A stretch of DNA of 52,067 bases from NCBI RefSeq assembly GCF_025464955.1, contig NZ_JAODNM010000106.1, positions 1 to 52,067 on the forward strand, given 5' to 3'. This document shows positions 15,558 through 24,351 of the stretch, in pieces. A program made the position numbers and the translations under genes. The stretch's first letter is position 1, and each line of letters begins with the position of its first letter. The DNA comes from Amycolatopsis sp. Its GTDB lineage: Bacteria; Actinomycetota; Actinomycetes; Mycobacteriales; Pseudonocardiaceae. A model generated the notes under the pieces. That model ran no database searches. It saw nothing but the letters and a program-made list of their open reading frames with translations, and had not been told where the DNA came from.

Positions 15558-16304
15558 ATGGAGCTACTGGAATGGGACGCGCGTAGTTACGACTCACTGC
15601 CGCTGCCGCATCGGCGCTGGGGCGCGGGAGTGCTCGAGCGGCTGGCGCTGAGCGGCGACGAGTCGGTGCTCGACCTCGGCTGCGGAACGGGCCGAGACGC
15701 CGAGTTGCTCCTCGACGCGTTCCCCCAGGGCCGGGTGGTCGCGGTCGACGGCTCGGCCCAGATGCTGGCCCAGCTGCGGTCCCGGCTCGCGGACCGGTTG
15801 GACCGCGTCACGGTGCTCGAGGCCGACATCCGGGAACCCCTGACCCTCGACGATTCCGTCGACGCGGCCATCAGCGTCGCGACGCTGCACTGGCTCCCCG
15901 ACCATGACGTCGTCTTCCGGAGCGTCGCCGCCGCGCTGCGCCCCGGCGGCCGGTTCATCGCCGAGGCCGGTGGTGCCGGCAACGTCGCGGCCTTCCGCGC
16001 TGCCCTGCGCGACGTCAGCGGGTCTGATGGAGCCGAGGTGTGGAACTTCGCCGGAGTTGACGAAACCCGCCAGCGCCTCGAGGACGCCGGTTTCGTCGAC
16101 ATCGAAGTCGGTCTCGTGCCGGACCCGGCCCACCTGGAACGCGGCGAACAGCTCGAGGCGTTCCTGGCCACCGTGCTGCTGGGCGCCCAGCTCCGCGAGT
16201 TGCCGCCCGAGCGACGTCGGCCACTGGTGGAGGCGGTCGCCGAACGCCTCGCCGAGCCGGTCATCGACTATGTCCGTCTGCGGCTCAGCGCCACTCGCCC
16301 CTGA
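15558..16304 (+). CDS. Class I SAM-dependent methyltransferase (trans-aconitate methyltransferase-like)
   Basis: A 248-aa Rossmann methyltransferase. The SAM-binding motif I is VLDLGCGTGRDAELLLDAFP at about residues 37-56. Acidic motif VVAVDGSAQML follows, then EADIRE and DAAISVATLHWLPDHDVVFR, and GGRFIAEAGG as motif III. The layout resembles trans-aconitate 2-methyltransferase (Tam), but the substrate cannot be assigned. It begins 52 nt after the monooxygenase gene and may belong to the same transcript. It converges on the VWA gene with an 18-nt gap. Confidence 0.85.
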   Translation: MELLEWDARSYDSLPLPHRRWGAGVLERLALSGDESVLDLGCGTGRDAELLLDAFPQGRVVAVDGSAQMLAQLRSRLADRLDRVTVLEADIREPLTLDDSVDAAISVATLHWLPDHDVVFRSVAAALRPGGRFIAEAGGAGNVAAFRAALRDVSGSDGAEVWNFAGVDETRQRLEDAGFVDIEVGLVPDPAHLERGEQLEAFLATVLLGAQLRELPPERRRPLVEAVAERLAEPVIDYVRLRLSATRP

Positions 16305-16322
16305 ACCGATCGGCCGCCGGGG

Positions 16323-17489
16323 TCAGGAACCACCTCCGAGGGTGGTCTCGGCCCACCGGGACAGGTCGTCGCGGCGGATCGCGGCGGCCATCAGCTCCGG
16401 GAACAGGTCCGGGGTGCACGCGAAGGCCGGTACCCCGAGCTCGACGAGCGCGGCGGCGTTTTCGTGGTCGTAGGCGGGGGTGCCAGAGTCCGACAGGGCG
16501 AGCAGCGCGACCACCTGGACGCCCGCGCCGACCAGTGTCCGGGCCCGGTGCAGGAGTTCGTCGCGGACACCGCCTTCGTACAGGTCGCTGATCAGGATGA
16601 GCAGCGTGTCCGTCGGACGGGTGATCAGGCCCTGGCAGTACGCGATCGCCCGGTTGATGTCGGTGCCGCCACCGAGCTGCGTCCCGAACAGCACGTCCAC
16701 CGGGTCGTCGAGCTGGTCGGTCAGGTCGACGACGGCGGTGTCGAAAGCCACCAGCCGGGTGCGCAACGCCCGCATCGACGCGAGAACGGCGCCGAAGATG
16801 CTCGAATAGACCACCGACTCCGCCATCGATCCGGACTGGTCGATGGCGAGGATGACGTCACGCTGGACGCTGTGCTGTTTGCGCCCGTACCCGACCAGCC
16901 GGTCCGGGATGATCGTTCCGAGCTCCGGTGAGTAGTTCTTCAGGTTGGCGTGGATCGTGCGCGGCCAGTCGATGTCCGCGTGCCGCGGCCGCTGGGTGCG
17001 GGCCGCCCGGTCGAGCGCGCCTTTGACCGCGGCGCGGGTCTTGTCGGCGAGGCGGCGCTCCAGCTCGTCGACCACGCGCCGGACCACCTCCCGCGCGGTC
17101 TGCCTGGTCTTCTCCGGCATGACGCCGTTGAGTGCGAGCAACGTCCCGACCAGGTGCACGTCCGGCTCCACCGCGGCGAGCAGCTCGGGTTCGAGCAGCA
17201 TCCTGGTCAGCCCGAGCCTGTCGACGGCGTCGCGTTGCATGACCTGCACCACGCTGCTGGGGAAGTACTGGCGGATGTCGCCCAGCCAGCGCGCGACCCT
17301 CGGCGCGGACGCACCGAGCCCGGAACTCCGGCGGCGGCCGGTGCCCTCCTCGGGTTTTCCACTGTACAGCGCAGAAAGCGCCGCATCGACGCCCTGATCC
17401 TCACCGCTGAGCGCGTGACCGGTGCCGTCGCCTTCGCCGCCCAGTACCAGCCGCCACCGCCGCAACCGCTCGTCCTCCGACCCGGTCAC
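16323..17489 (-). CDS. VWA-domain protein of a MoxR/VWA operon (YehP-like)
   Basis: A 388-aa protein whose C-terminal half (about 195-375) is a von Willebrand A domain with a complete metal-binding MIDAS: AIDQSGSMAES (DxSxS), GGGTDINRAI (Thr) and LILISDLYEGG (Asp). The helical N-terminal half includes a conserved QVMQRDAVDRLGLTRMLLEP segment. VWA proteins act as adaptors for MoxR AAA+ ATPases, such as the one encoded upstream. It starts with ATG at 17489, overlapping the DUF5682 stop by 4 nt. It is the last gene of a five-gene operon resembling E. coli yehQ/yehL/yehM/yehP. Confidence 0.88.
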   Translation of the reverse strand: MTGSEDERLRRWRLVLGGEGDGTGHALSGEDQGVDAALSALYSGKPEEGTGRRRSSGLGASAPRVARWLGDIRQYFPSSVVQVMQRDAVDRLGLTRMLLEPELLAAVEPDVHLVGTLLALNGVMPEKTRQTAREVVRRVVDELERRLADKTRAAVKGALDRAARTQRPRHADIDWPRTIHANLKNYSPELGTIIPDRLVGYGRKQHSVQRDVILAIDQSGSMAESVVYSSIFGAVLASMRALRTRLVAFDTAVVDLTDQLDDPVDVLFGTQLGGGTDINRAIAYCQGLITRPTDTLLILISDLYEGGVRDELLHRARTLVGAGVQVVALLALSDSGTPAYDHENAAALVELGVPAFACTPDLFPELMAAAIRRDDLSRWAETTLGGGS

Positions 17490-19699
17490 CGGCCCACCCC
17501 CAGCAAGGTCGCCAGCACGGGCAGGACGGATTCCGCCCGCCGCTCGTCGAAGTCCTCGACCACCCGCTCGACCGGGGCCCGCTGCCCGGACAAGCCCGCG
17601 GCGCGCTCTCCGATCGTCCGGCGCTCAGGGGCCGCGAACGCGCCGAAAGTCCGTCTCAACAAGGGAAGCACTTCAGTGAACAAGGCGGGCGGCACCGCGG
17701 ACAGCCAGCCATCCAGCACCCGCAGGAGCCTGTCGTCGTGGACCAGCAGCAACGCGCCCCCGTCGAAGAACCCCTCGATGTACGCGGCACCGTTGGCCGG
17801 TTCGATCCCCGGCGTCAACGCCCGCCCCAGCCTCAGTTCCACTTCGGACGCACTGGTGCGCTCGGCGTCGTAGAGGATCCTGGTCACCCGGCCGCCCAAC
17901 CGGGGAGCGACGGTTTCCCTGCGTGCCAACGATTCCAGCGCGACCAGCCAGCGCTCCCTGGTGTCTTCGCCGAGCAGCCCGGCAGCCTCGTGCACCCCGT
18001 CGACCAGCCCACAGAGCCGCGCGGCGGCGTCCTCGTCGAGTCCGTGCGCCGCGGAGGGCAGGCCCGCGCAAACCCTGACCACCATCCGCTCCCCCACCGT
18101 GCGCAGGGCTCCGGTGTCGGTACCGCGAACCGTGCCGTACCGCGAGGCCCTGGCCAGCGCGGGCAGGGCCGCCATCAGGTTCGCGACGTCGGAGTCGGTG
18201 GCGGCACGCCTGTCCAAGGCGGCCAGCACGTCCGGCAGCGCGGTGTCCAACTCGGACAGTAGGCAGTCCTCGACCGCGCCGGTGATGTCGGCCAGGGTCG
18301 TCGCCTCCGCGACAGCCGCGCGGACCATCGAAACAGCGGCCGCGAAGACGGTCGTGCCGTGCACCCCCGCGGCCACCAGGTCCACTTCGAACTCCGGCCG
18401 CCAGCACAGGGTCCACGTCTCGCGGAAGGTCCCCTTGCCCCGCCGCGCGGGTTCCGGTACGGCCCAGCCGACGCCGAGAATCCGAAGCCGGTGCAACAGT
18501 TGGGAACGCTCCGCCCCGGTCGGGTTCCGCAGGTCGAGGTCCAGCTCGCGGACCAACGGATCGCGCCTGAGCCGCAACCGCTTCACCGCGGCCGTCAGGT
18601 CGGCCGCCACCGGCGCCTGCGGGGTCTCCGGCGGAACCTCGCCGAGGAGCTCACCGACCACGAGCCGCCGGGTGACGAGATCCAGCCGGACGTCGTCGCC
18701 GTCACACAGCACCGAGCGGGTGGCCTCGGTGACCTCCTCCAGCCCCGGCAGCGCCCGGCCCCGCAACGCTGTGAGCGTGTCGGCGAGGCGAACCGCCTCG
18801 ATCACGTGCGCGCTGGAGACCGGCAGATCCTCGGCCCGCAACACCCCGGCGACGTCGGTCAGCCAGCGAGCCGTCACATGGTCGGCCGCGGTGAACAGGT
18901 GGCGGTACCAGCCGGGCGAAGTCACCCCGGCGCCGTACCCGCTCGACGCCGCCAGCCTGCTGTGCGTCCAGGGCACCCAGGTGCACGCAACCTTACGTTT
19001 CGGCAATCCTTTGAGGATCGCCTGATCACGCGACGCGGGTGGGAGCGGCTCGGTCAGTGCCGGGACGTGCCACGCCCCGCACACCACCACGATTCGCTGG
19101 AACCCGTCTTTTTTGGCCCGCCGCAACGAAAGACGCATGAAGGCCTCGCGCCTGCGCTCTCGTTTCCCAGCGGGCGTGTCAACGGATTCCTCCGTTTCGC
19201 GGAGTGCGCCCATCGCCTCGGCGATCACCTCGAACGGCGAGGCGCCATCTCGCCGGTGCTCGATGACGTCGTCCCACCACCGTTCCGGGTCCTCATAGCC
19301 GCCCGCGGACGCGAGTTCCGCGAGCGGATCGGCCGCCAACCCGCCACCGCTGAGAGGTTCCTCGGCGAACTGGTGCGCCACCGGCAGGTCGCAGAACCGC
19401 ACCGGCACTCCGGCCGCCACGGCATACCGGATGGCCTGCCACTCGGGGCTGAAGACGGCGAAGGGCCAGAACGCGGCCCTGGTCGCGTCGTCGACGGCGT
19501 AGGCGAGCAACGCGACCGGAGGCACCATGGTGTCCTGCGCGGCCAGGTCGACCAGGGAGTCCGCTTCGGGCGGACCCTCGATGAGCACGACGTCCGGCCG
19601 CAGTTCGGCCAGCGTCGCGGCGACGGCCCGTGCCGATCCGGGACCGTGGTGCCGGATGCCGAGCAGGTGCACTTCGGCCGAGGATGGGGGACTCGTCAT
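17486..19699 (-). CDS. DUF5682 family protein
   Basis: A 737-aa protein. The N-terminus (residues 10-50) reads HLLGIRHHGPGSARAVAATL then DVVLIEGPPEADSL. A second conserved patch at about 205-215 reads IVVVCGAWHVPAL. This HHGPGS/EGP/GAWH set resembles a TraB/TIKI-type putative metal-dependent hydrolase, with the rest largely helical. The family is nearly always encoded between MoxR and VWA genes (E. coli YehM-like). Its reaction is unknown. Both ends overlap their neighbours by 4 nt. Confidence 0.85.
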   Translation of the reverse strand: MTSPPSSAEVHLLGIRHHGPGSARAVAATLAELRPDVVLIEGPPEADSLVDLAAQDTMVPPVALLAYAVDDATRAAFWPFAVFSPEWQAIRYAVAAGVPVRFCDLPVAHQFAEEPLSGGGLAADPLAELASAGGYEDPERWWDDVIEHRRDGASPFEVIAEAMGALRETEESVDTPAGKRERRREAFMRLSLRRAKKDGFQRIVVVCGAWHVPALTEPLPPASRDQAILKGLPKRKVACTWVPWTHSRLAASSGYGAGVTSPGWYRHLFTAADHVTARWLTDVAGVLRAEDLPVSSAHVIEAVRLADTLTALRGRALPGLEEVTEATRSVLCDGDDVRLDLVTRRLVVGELLGEVPPETPQAPVAADLTAAVKRLRLRRDPLVRELDLDLRNPTGAERSQLLHRLRILGVGWAVPEPARRGKGTFRETWTLCWRPEFEVDLVAAGVHGTTVFAAAVSMVRAAVAEATTLADITGAVEDCLLSELDTALPDVLAALDRRAATDSDVANLMAALPALARASRYGTVRGTDTGALRTVGERMVVRVCAGLPSAAHGLDEDAAARLCGLVDGVHEAAGLLGEDTRERWLVALESLARRETVAPRLGGRVTRILYDAERTSASEVELRLGRALTPGIEPANGAAYIEGFFDGGALLLVHDDRLLRVLDGWLSAVPPALFTEVLPLLRRTFGAFAAPERRTIGERAAGLSGQRAPVERVVEDFDERRAESVLPVLATLLGVGR

Positions 19700-20820
19700 C
19701 CGGCGAACTCCCGGCAGGCGCGGTAGAAGTCGGCCCAGCCGTCGCGTTCGCGCACGACCGTCTCCAGGTATTCGCTCCAGACCGCGGCGTCGGCGGTGGG
19801 GTCCTTCACCACCGCGCCGAGGATCCCGGCGGCGACATCGTGCGGGCGGAGCACCCCGTCTCCGAAGTGGGCGGCGAGCGCGACCCCGCCGGTCAGCACG
19901 CTGATGGCTTCGGCCGTGGACAGCGTCCCGGACGGCGACTTCACCGCTGTCCGGCCGTCTTCGGTGCGCCCCGACCGCAGCTCGCGGAACACCGTGACCA
20001 CGCGCCGGATCTCGGCGAGCTCGACGTCCTGCGCCGGCAGCGACAGCGACGTGCCCAGCTGCTCGACCCGGCGCGTGACGATCTCGACCTCGGCCTCGGC
20101 GGAATCCGGCAACGGCAGGACGACGGTGTTGAACCGCCGTCGCAGTGCGCTGGACAGCTCGTTGACGCCCTTGTCCCGGTTGTTGGCCGTCGCGATGACG
20201 GTGAAACCCCGGCGCGCCTGGACTTCGGAGCCCAGTTCGGGCACCGGCAACGTCTTCTCCGACAGGATGGTGATCAACGAGTCCTGCACATCGGCCGGGA
20301 TCCGGGTGAGTTCCTCGATCCTCGCCACCTTTCCGTCGCGCATCGCCCGCAGGACAGGGCTCTCGACGAGCGCCCGTTCACTCGGTCCCTCGGCGATCAG
20401 GCGCGCGTAGTTCCAGCCGTACCGGATCGCCTCTTCGGCCGTGCCCGCGGTGCCCTGCACCAGCAGCGTCGAATCCCCGCTGACGGCGGCGGCGAGGTGC
20501 TCGGAAACCCAGGTCTTGGCCGTGCCGGGGACACCGAGGAGCAGCAACGCACGGTCGGTGGCGAGGGTGGCGACGGCCACCTCGACCAAACGCCGGGGCC
20601 CGACGTACTTCGGGCTGATCACGGTGCCGTCGGGCAGCGTGCCGCCGAGCAGGTACAGCACCACCGACCACGGGGAGAGCAGCCACGACGGCGGGCGCTC
20701 CCGCTCGTCCTGCGCGGCGAGCGCGGCCAGCTCGCCGGCAAAGGTCTGCTCGGCGTGCGGACGCAGGATCGTTTCGTCGGGCAGCGACTCGGGACGGGCC
20801 GGACGTGTCGGACGGGTCAT
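19696..20820 (-). CDS. MoxR-type AAA+ ATPase (YehL-like)
   Basis: A 374-aa AAA+ ATPase. Walker A is LLLGVPGTAKTWVSEHLAAA at about 95-114. The Walker B region reads KVARIEELTRIPADVQDSLI, with EE where most AAA+ proteins have DE. Sensor 1 is FTVIATANNRDKGVNELSSA followed by the arginine-finger ALRRRFN. It is a chaperone-like remodeler that works with the VWA protein. ATG at 20820 is chosen because it gives a 4-nt overlap with the upstream gene and begins the conserved region; the frame is open further upstream but is antisense-like there. Confidence 0.9.
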   Translation of the reverse strand: MTRPTRPARPESLPDETILRPHAEQTFAGELAALAAQDERERPPSWLLSPWSVVLYLLGGTLPDGTVISPKYVGPRRLVEVAVATLATDRALLLLGVPGTAKTWVSEHLAAAVSGDSTLLVQGTAGTAEEAIRYGWNYARLIAEGPSERALVESPVLRAMRDGKVARIEELTRIPADVQDSLITILSEKTLPVPELGSEVQARRGFTVIATANNRDKGVNELSSALRRRFNTVVLPLPDSAEAEVEIVTRRVEQLGTSLSLPAQDVELAEIRRVVTVFRELRSGRTEDGRTAVKSPSGTLSTAEAISVLTGGVALAAHFGDGVLRPHDVAAGILGAVVKDPTADAAVWSEYLETVVRERDGWADFYRACREFAG

Positions 20821-22274
20821 CGGAGCTCCTCGTACATCTCGCGGCGGAAGGTCAGGGTTGCGGCAAGCTCGCGACGCCACGGTGACGTGTCCTCGGGGAG
20901 CGGACCGGTGCTCGGCGAATGGTTCAAGCAGGACGGTGGCACGCCGCGCGCGATGACCCGGGCCGCTGACGAGACGACCCGCTCGTCCGGGGCGGTCACC
21001 AGCCAGTCGAGCAACGCGAACCCGAGGTCGACCGGCCAGGGCCGGGGCAGGTCGCCGACCGTGTCGGCCATGCGCGAGGCGCTGGCCTTGCGTGCCAGCT
21101 CGACGACGGCGCCGGCCCACTGCTCCCGGGGCAAGGCGGTGATCATCAGGGCGGCGCCGGTGATCCAGGGATCGGCGTCGAGCAGTGCGCGGGCCCAGGC
21201 TGCGTTCTGCTGGCGGGCGACGGCGCCGGTCAGTGCCTCCCGCACCAGTCGCTCGTCGGCTCCCTCGATCGGCATGCGCAGCAGCGCCGCGGGACTCGAC
21301 GAGAACTCCGCCCAGACCCGCATCGGGGCGGCGGTGATGAGCTGCTTCAGCCACCAGGCCCGCCGAGCGCCACCGGGTGGAACCCGCCGCACCCCGTCAC
21401 GCAGCATCTCCTCGTCACAGGCCTCCGGGAGGTTCACCACGAGCACGTCCCGGCGCAGCGGCCGGGGTTGGACCGAAACCAGCGTCCGGATCCGCCCGGC
21501 CATGCGGTCGGCGAACGCCGAGTCCGGCAGGCGGTGGAGCAGGTCCACGGCGAGCTCGCGGACCTGTTCGGCTCGGTCGTCCAACACCGTTTCGAGGAAT
21601 TCGCCATCCTCGGGCGAGAGTGCTTCACCCAGCACGGACAGGAACTCCAAGCGGGCCGGCGCCGGTTCGCCCAGCCATGCGGCGGCCAGCTCGGCGCGGG
21701 CCCTGACCGGTTCCGTGACGAGCAACTCGGCCAGCCACTTCGCCCGCTGCGGGATCGTTCCGTAACGCCAGACATGCTGCCCTGCGGCCGCCGCGTGCGC
21801 GGAGAGGAACGACCACTCCGGGTTCAGTCCGGCCAGCCACTCCCCCAGCGGCCCGGCCACCGCCGCGGTCAGCGGCCGCGATGCCACCCTTCCTCCGGCC
21901 GCGGAAGCCAAGGCGGGTAAGCGTTCCGGCGAAACCCTCAGCCCGCGGTCGCGCACGGCGAGCAACCACTCGTCGAACACGTCCGGATCGTTCATCGAGA
22001 GCAGCCTCGCGAGCCTGGCTCGAGCGGCGGAGGCGATCAGCGGCCGCTCGTCGGGCGGCGCGGCGGCGACGGGTTCGGCCTTACGGCCCACCGCGAGACC
22101 AGCACGCCGGTAACCGGTCATCAGGGCGGCAACGTCGAGGAACTCGGCTGCCGCGTCCTGAGCGGACTGACCACCGAGCAAAAACCTGACCGAGCCGGGC
22201 AGCGCCGCCTTGTCGAGCGGACGCCGCTGCGTGCCGAGCAACGCGGTGGCGACCAGTTCCTCCCAGCCGTTCAC
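20817..22274 (-). CDS. DUF5691 family protein
   Basis: A 485-aa, mostly helical protein opening with NGWEELVATALLGTQRRPLD, the hallmark start of DUF5691, followed by HEAT-like helical repeats (for example GEFLETVLDDRAEQVRELAV). I start it at GTG 22274, which overlaps the SWIM gene's stop as GTGA; the longer open frame upstream is antisense-like. No catalytic motif is visible. The family is known mainly from operons with SWIM, MoxR, DUF5682 and VWA genes, so it is probably a scaffold in that machine. Function unknown. Confidence 0.82.
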   Translation of the reverse strand: MNGWEELVATALLGTQRRPLDKAALPGSVRFLLGGQSAQDAAAEFLDVAALMTGYRRAGLAVGRKAEPVAAAPPDERPLIASAARARLARLLSMNDPDVFDEWLLAVRDRGLRVSPERLPALASAAGGRVASRPLTAAVAGPLGEWLAGLNPEWSFLSAHAAAAGQHVWRYGTIPQRAKWLAELLVTEPVRARAELAAAWLGEPAPARLEFLSVLGEALSPEDGEFLETVLDDRAEQVRELAVDLLHRLPDSAFADRMAGRIRTLVSVQPRPLRRDVLVVNLPEACDEEMLRDGVRRVPPGGARRAWWLKQLITAAPMRVWAEFSSSPAALLRMPIEGADERLVREALTGAVARQQNAAWARALLDADPWITGAALMITALPREQWAGAVVELARKASASRMADTVGDLPRPWPVDLGFALLDWLVTAPDERVVSSAARVIARGVPPSCLNHSPSTGPLPEDTSPWRRELAATLTFRREMYEELR

Positions 22275-23578
22275 AGCAGAACCGGCCGTTCGCCGTCCCA
22301 GCAGGACAACGGCCGAAGGCCCGCGGCGGACCACTCGGCCGCCACGGTCAGCGGCGCCCCACCCGACACGGCGAGCAACGGGAACGGATCCGTTTCCGCG
22401 GCCAGTGGTAGGGCGAGTCCATCCACATCGGACAGACCCCAGCCCTCGCCGAGCCTTGCCGGTACGACGTCGGAGAGCACGACGGGCCACCTTTCGAGCC
22501 AGGGATCCGAAGCCAGCGCGGCGGCATAGTCCTCAAGGGACGCCTCGACCGAGTCACCGGCAGGGCAAGGCGCGGGAACGGGTTCCCCGCTTTCGAGAAC
22601 CAGCGCCCGCAACGGCAGCGCGCCCGGATAGAACGCCACTGTCGCGCTCACCTGCGACCCCGGCAGGAGGGAGAAATCCAGCGGACGGCCCGGCGGAGCG
22701 AACGACAGCACCAGCGCATAACGCCCGGAATGCTTGCCCCACAACCAGACCCGTCGTGAAACCAGCTGATCACCCTCGTCGTCGACCAACCCGGCGACAA
22801 GCCACACATCGGCCACCCGCTCGCCGTTCTCCCGAACCTCCGCCGTCTCGGTGACGAACCCGAGCCGCGCACGGACCGTGTCCGCGAGCGGCTCCGGGTG
22901 AGACGCGAGTCGCGAGAAGGCCTCGGTCAGCAGATGCAGGAGCGCGAACTCCTCGAGCAACCGGGCAGGCCACTCCTTGCCGCGGCCCACCAGCCGCGCC
23001 GCACGCCGCAACACCCCGGCCGGACCGGGTGCCTGGGCGTCGACCATTCGGGCCGCGACCCCGCCCAGCTCCGTCCTGCCGCCCCGCTCGAGCGCGCTCA
23101 GTCCCCGGCGTACCTGGTCGGCCAGCCACACCGACAGCTCGGCGACCCCGCCGGCGACCCTGTCCGTCCGCTGCTCGGCCCGCTTCGCCGCGGCCGCGGG
23201 ATCCCGGCGGACCGGGGTCCGCGTGCGTTCTTCGGCCTGGCGCGCCCGATCGGCCCGCTCGCCGAGCCAGGTGCGCACCGATTCCGGTGTGTCCGTTTCT
23301 TCCACGGAACCACCTGCCCACAGCAGAAGCAGCCCCAGTGCGTGCTTGCAGGGAAACTTCCGACTCGGACACGAACAGCGGAACGCGGGGCCGGACAGCT
23401 CGACCACCGTCTGGTACGGCGTCTTCCCGCTGCCCTGACACGCGCCCCAAACCGCCTCCGGCGACGCGCCCAGCAACGGCCACTTGCCCGCCGAAGCCTG
23501 GCTGCGCCCGGCTTTGCCGGACGCGGGATCGGGTGCGAGCGCGAGCACCTGCTCCACGCTCCATCGCCGGTCGGCCAT
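22271..23578 (-). CDS. SWIM zinc-finger protein (YehQ-like)
   Basis: A 435-aa protein with a SWIM zinc finger at residues about 60-75: FRCSCPSRKFPCKHALGLLL, the CxC...CxH pattern that binds zinc and is thought to contact DNA or protein. The remainder is a conserved region including LLEEFALLHLLTEAFSRL and a C-terminal beta-rich part. ATG at 23578 (MADRRWSVEQVLAL) has a GGGGGAG-type ribosome site. It is the first gene of the five-gene minus-strand operon and is divergent from a two-component system 122 nt away. Confidence 0.87.
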   Translation of the reverse strand: MADRRWSVEQVLALAPDPASGKAGRSQASAGKWPLLGASPEAVWGACQGSGKTPYQTVVELSGPAFRCSCPSRKFPCKHALGLLLLWAGGSVEETDTPESVRTWLGERADRARQAEERTRTPVRRDPAAAAKRAEQRTDRVAGGVAELSVWLADQVRRGLSALERGGRTELGGVAARMVDAQAPGPAGVLRRAARLVGRGKEWPARLLEEFALLHLLTEAFSRLASHPEPLADTVRARLGFVTETAEVRENGERVADVWLVAGLVDDEGDQLVSRRVWLWGKHSGRYALVLSFAPPGRPLDFSLLPGSQVSATVAFYPGALPLRALVLESGEPVPAPCPAGDSVEASLEDYAAALASDPWLERWPVVLSDVVPARLGEGWGLSDVDGLALPLAAETDPFPLLAVSGGAPLTVAAEWSAAGLRPLSCWDGERPVLL

Positions 23579-23700
23579 TTCTCCCCCTCGTGCTCTCGAA
23601 ACAGAGCATGCCAGCGACCACCGACAATTTCCTGTCCCGCTCCTGCCGCTCGCCGACGGCACTGCGGCAGTCGAAAGCCACACGGCCTAGAGTCGCAGCC

Positions 23701-24351
23701 ATGCGGGTGCTGGTGGTGGAGGACGATCCCGGGCTCGGCGCCGAGGTCGCCGACGGCCTGCGGGCCGTGGGCTACGCGGTCGACCTGGCCACGAACCTGG
23801 CCGACGCCGGCCTCAAGCTGAGCGTCGACGGCTACGACTGCCTGGTGCTCGACAGGCTGCTGCCCGACGGCGACGGTCTCGAACTCCTTCGACGGCAACG
23901 CGCCGCCGGCGTCCGCCTGCCGGTACTGATGCTGACCGCCGTCGACGCGGTGGCCGAAGACGCGGATGACTATCTCCTCAAGCCGTTCGCCTTCGCCGAG
24001 CTCGCGGCCCGGGTGGGCGCGCTGTGCCGCCGGGCCGAGCACCCGCGGCAGGCCGTCGTGCGGATCGGCGACCTCGAGCTCGACACCTCGCGCAAACGAG
24101 TCCGTCGCGGCGGGGTGCTGCTCACGTTGGGCGCCAAGGAGTTCGCCGTGCTCGAACTGCTGGCCGTCCGCGCCGGACAGGTCGTGTCGCGGGCGGATCT
24201 GCTCAAGCACTGCCGGGACGAGCCGGCCGACCCGCTGTCCACTGTGGTCGACGAGGTGATCGCGCAGCTGCGCCGCAAGCTCGGGCCACCGATCATGATC
24301 GGTACCGTCCGCGACTCCGGTTACGTCATCGAACCGCGCCCGGCTTCGTGA
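23701..24351 (+). CDS. OmpR/PhoB-family response regulator with shortened receiver
   Basis: A 216-aa transcription regulator. Receiver residues are D8/D9, the phosphoacceptor D51 (LVLDRLLPDGDG), T79 and K94 (YLLKPF). The C-terminal winged helix (about 120-212) includes LTLGAKEFAVLELLAVRAGQ and ends DSGYVIEPRP. Between T79 and K94 the text is TAVDAVAEDADDYLLK, about eight residues shorter than the usual form, so the alpha4 region of the dimer face is trimmed. It is followed by a kinase gene overlapping by GTGA. The sensed signal is unknown. Confidence 0.87.
   Translation: MRVLVVEDDPGLGAEVADGLRAVGYAVDLATNLADAGLKLSVDGYDCLVLDRLLPDGDGLELLRRQRAAGVRLPVLMLTAVDAVAEDADDYLLKPFAFAELAARVGALCRRAEHPRQAVVRIGDLELDTSRKRVRRGGVLLTLGAKEFAVLELLAVRAGQVVSRADLLKHCRDEPADPLSTVVDEVIAQLRRKLGPPIMIGTVRDSGYVIEPRPAS

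Noticed and set aside
13304..15559. A 751-codon open minus-strand frame across both luciferase-like genes
   Set aside because: It crosses two well-supported genes on the other strand and has no recognisable domain.
11921..16304. Secondary-metabolite biosynthetic cluster
   Set aside because: There are no synthase, NRPS, PKS, terpene or RiPP core genes; flavin monooxygenases and a methyltransferase alone do not support it.
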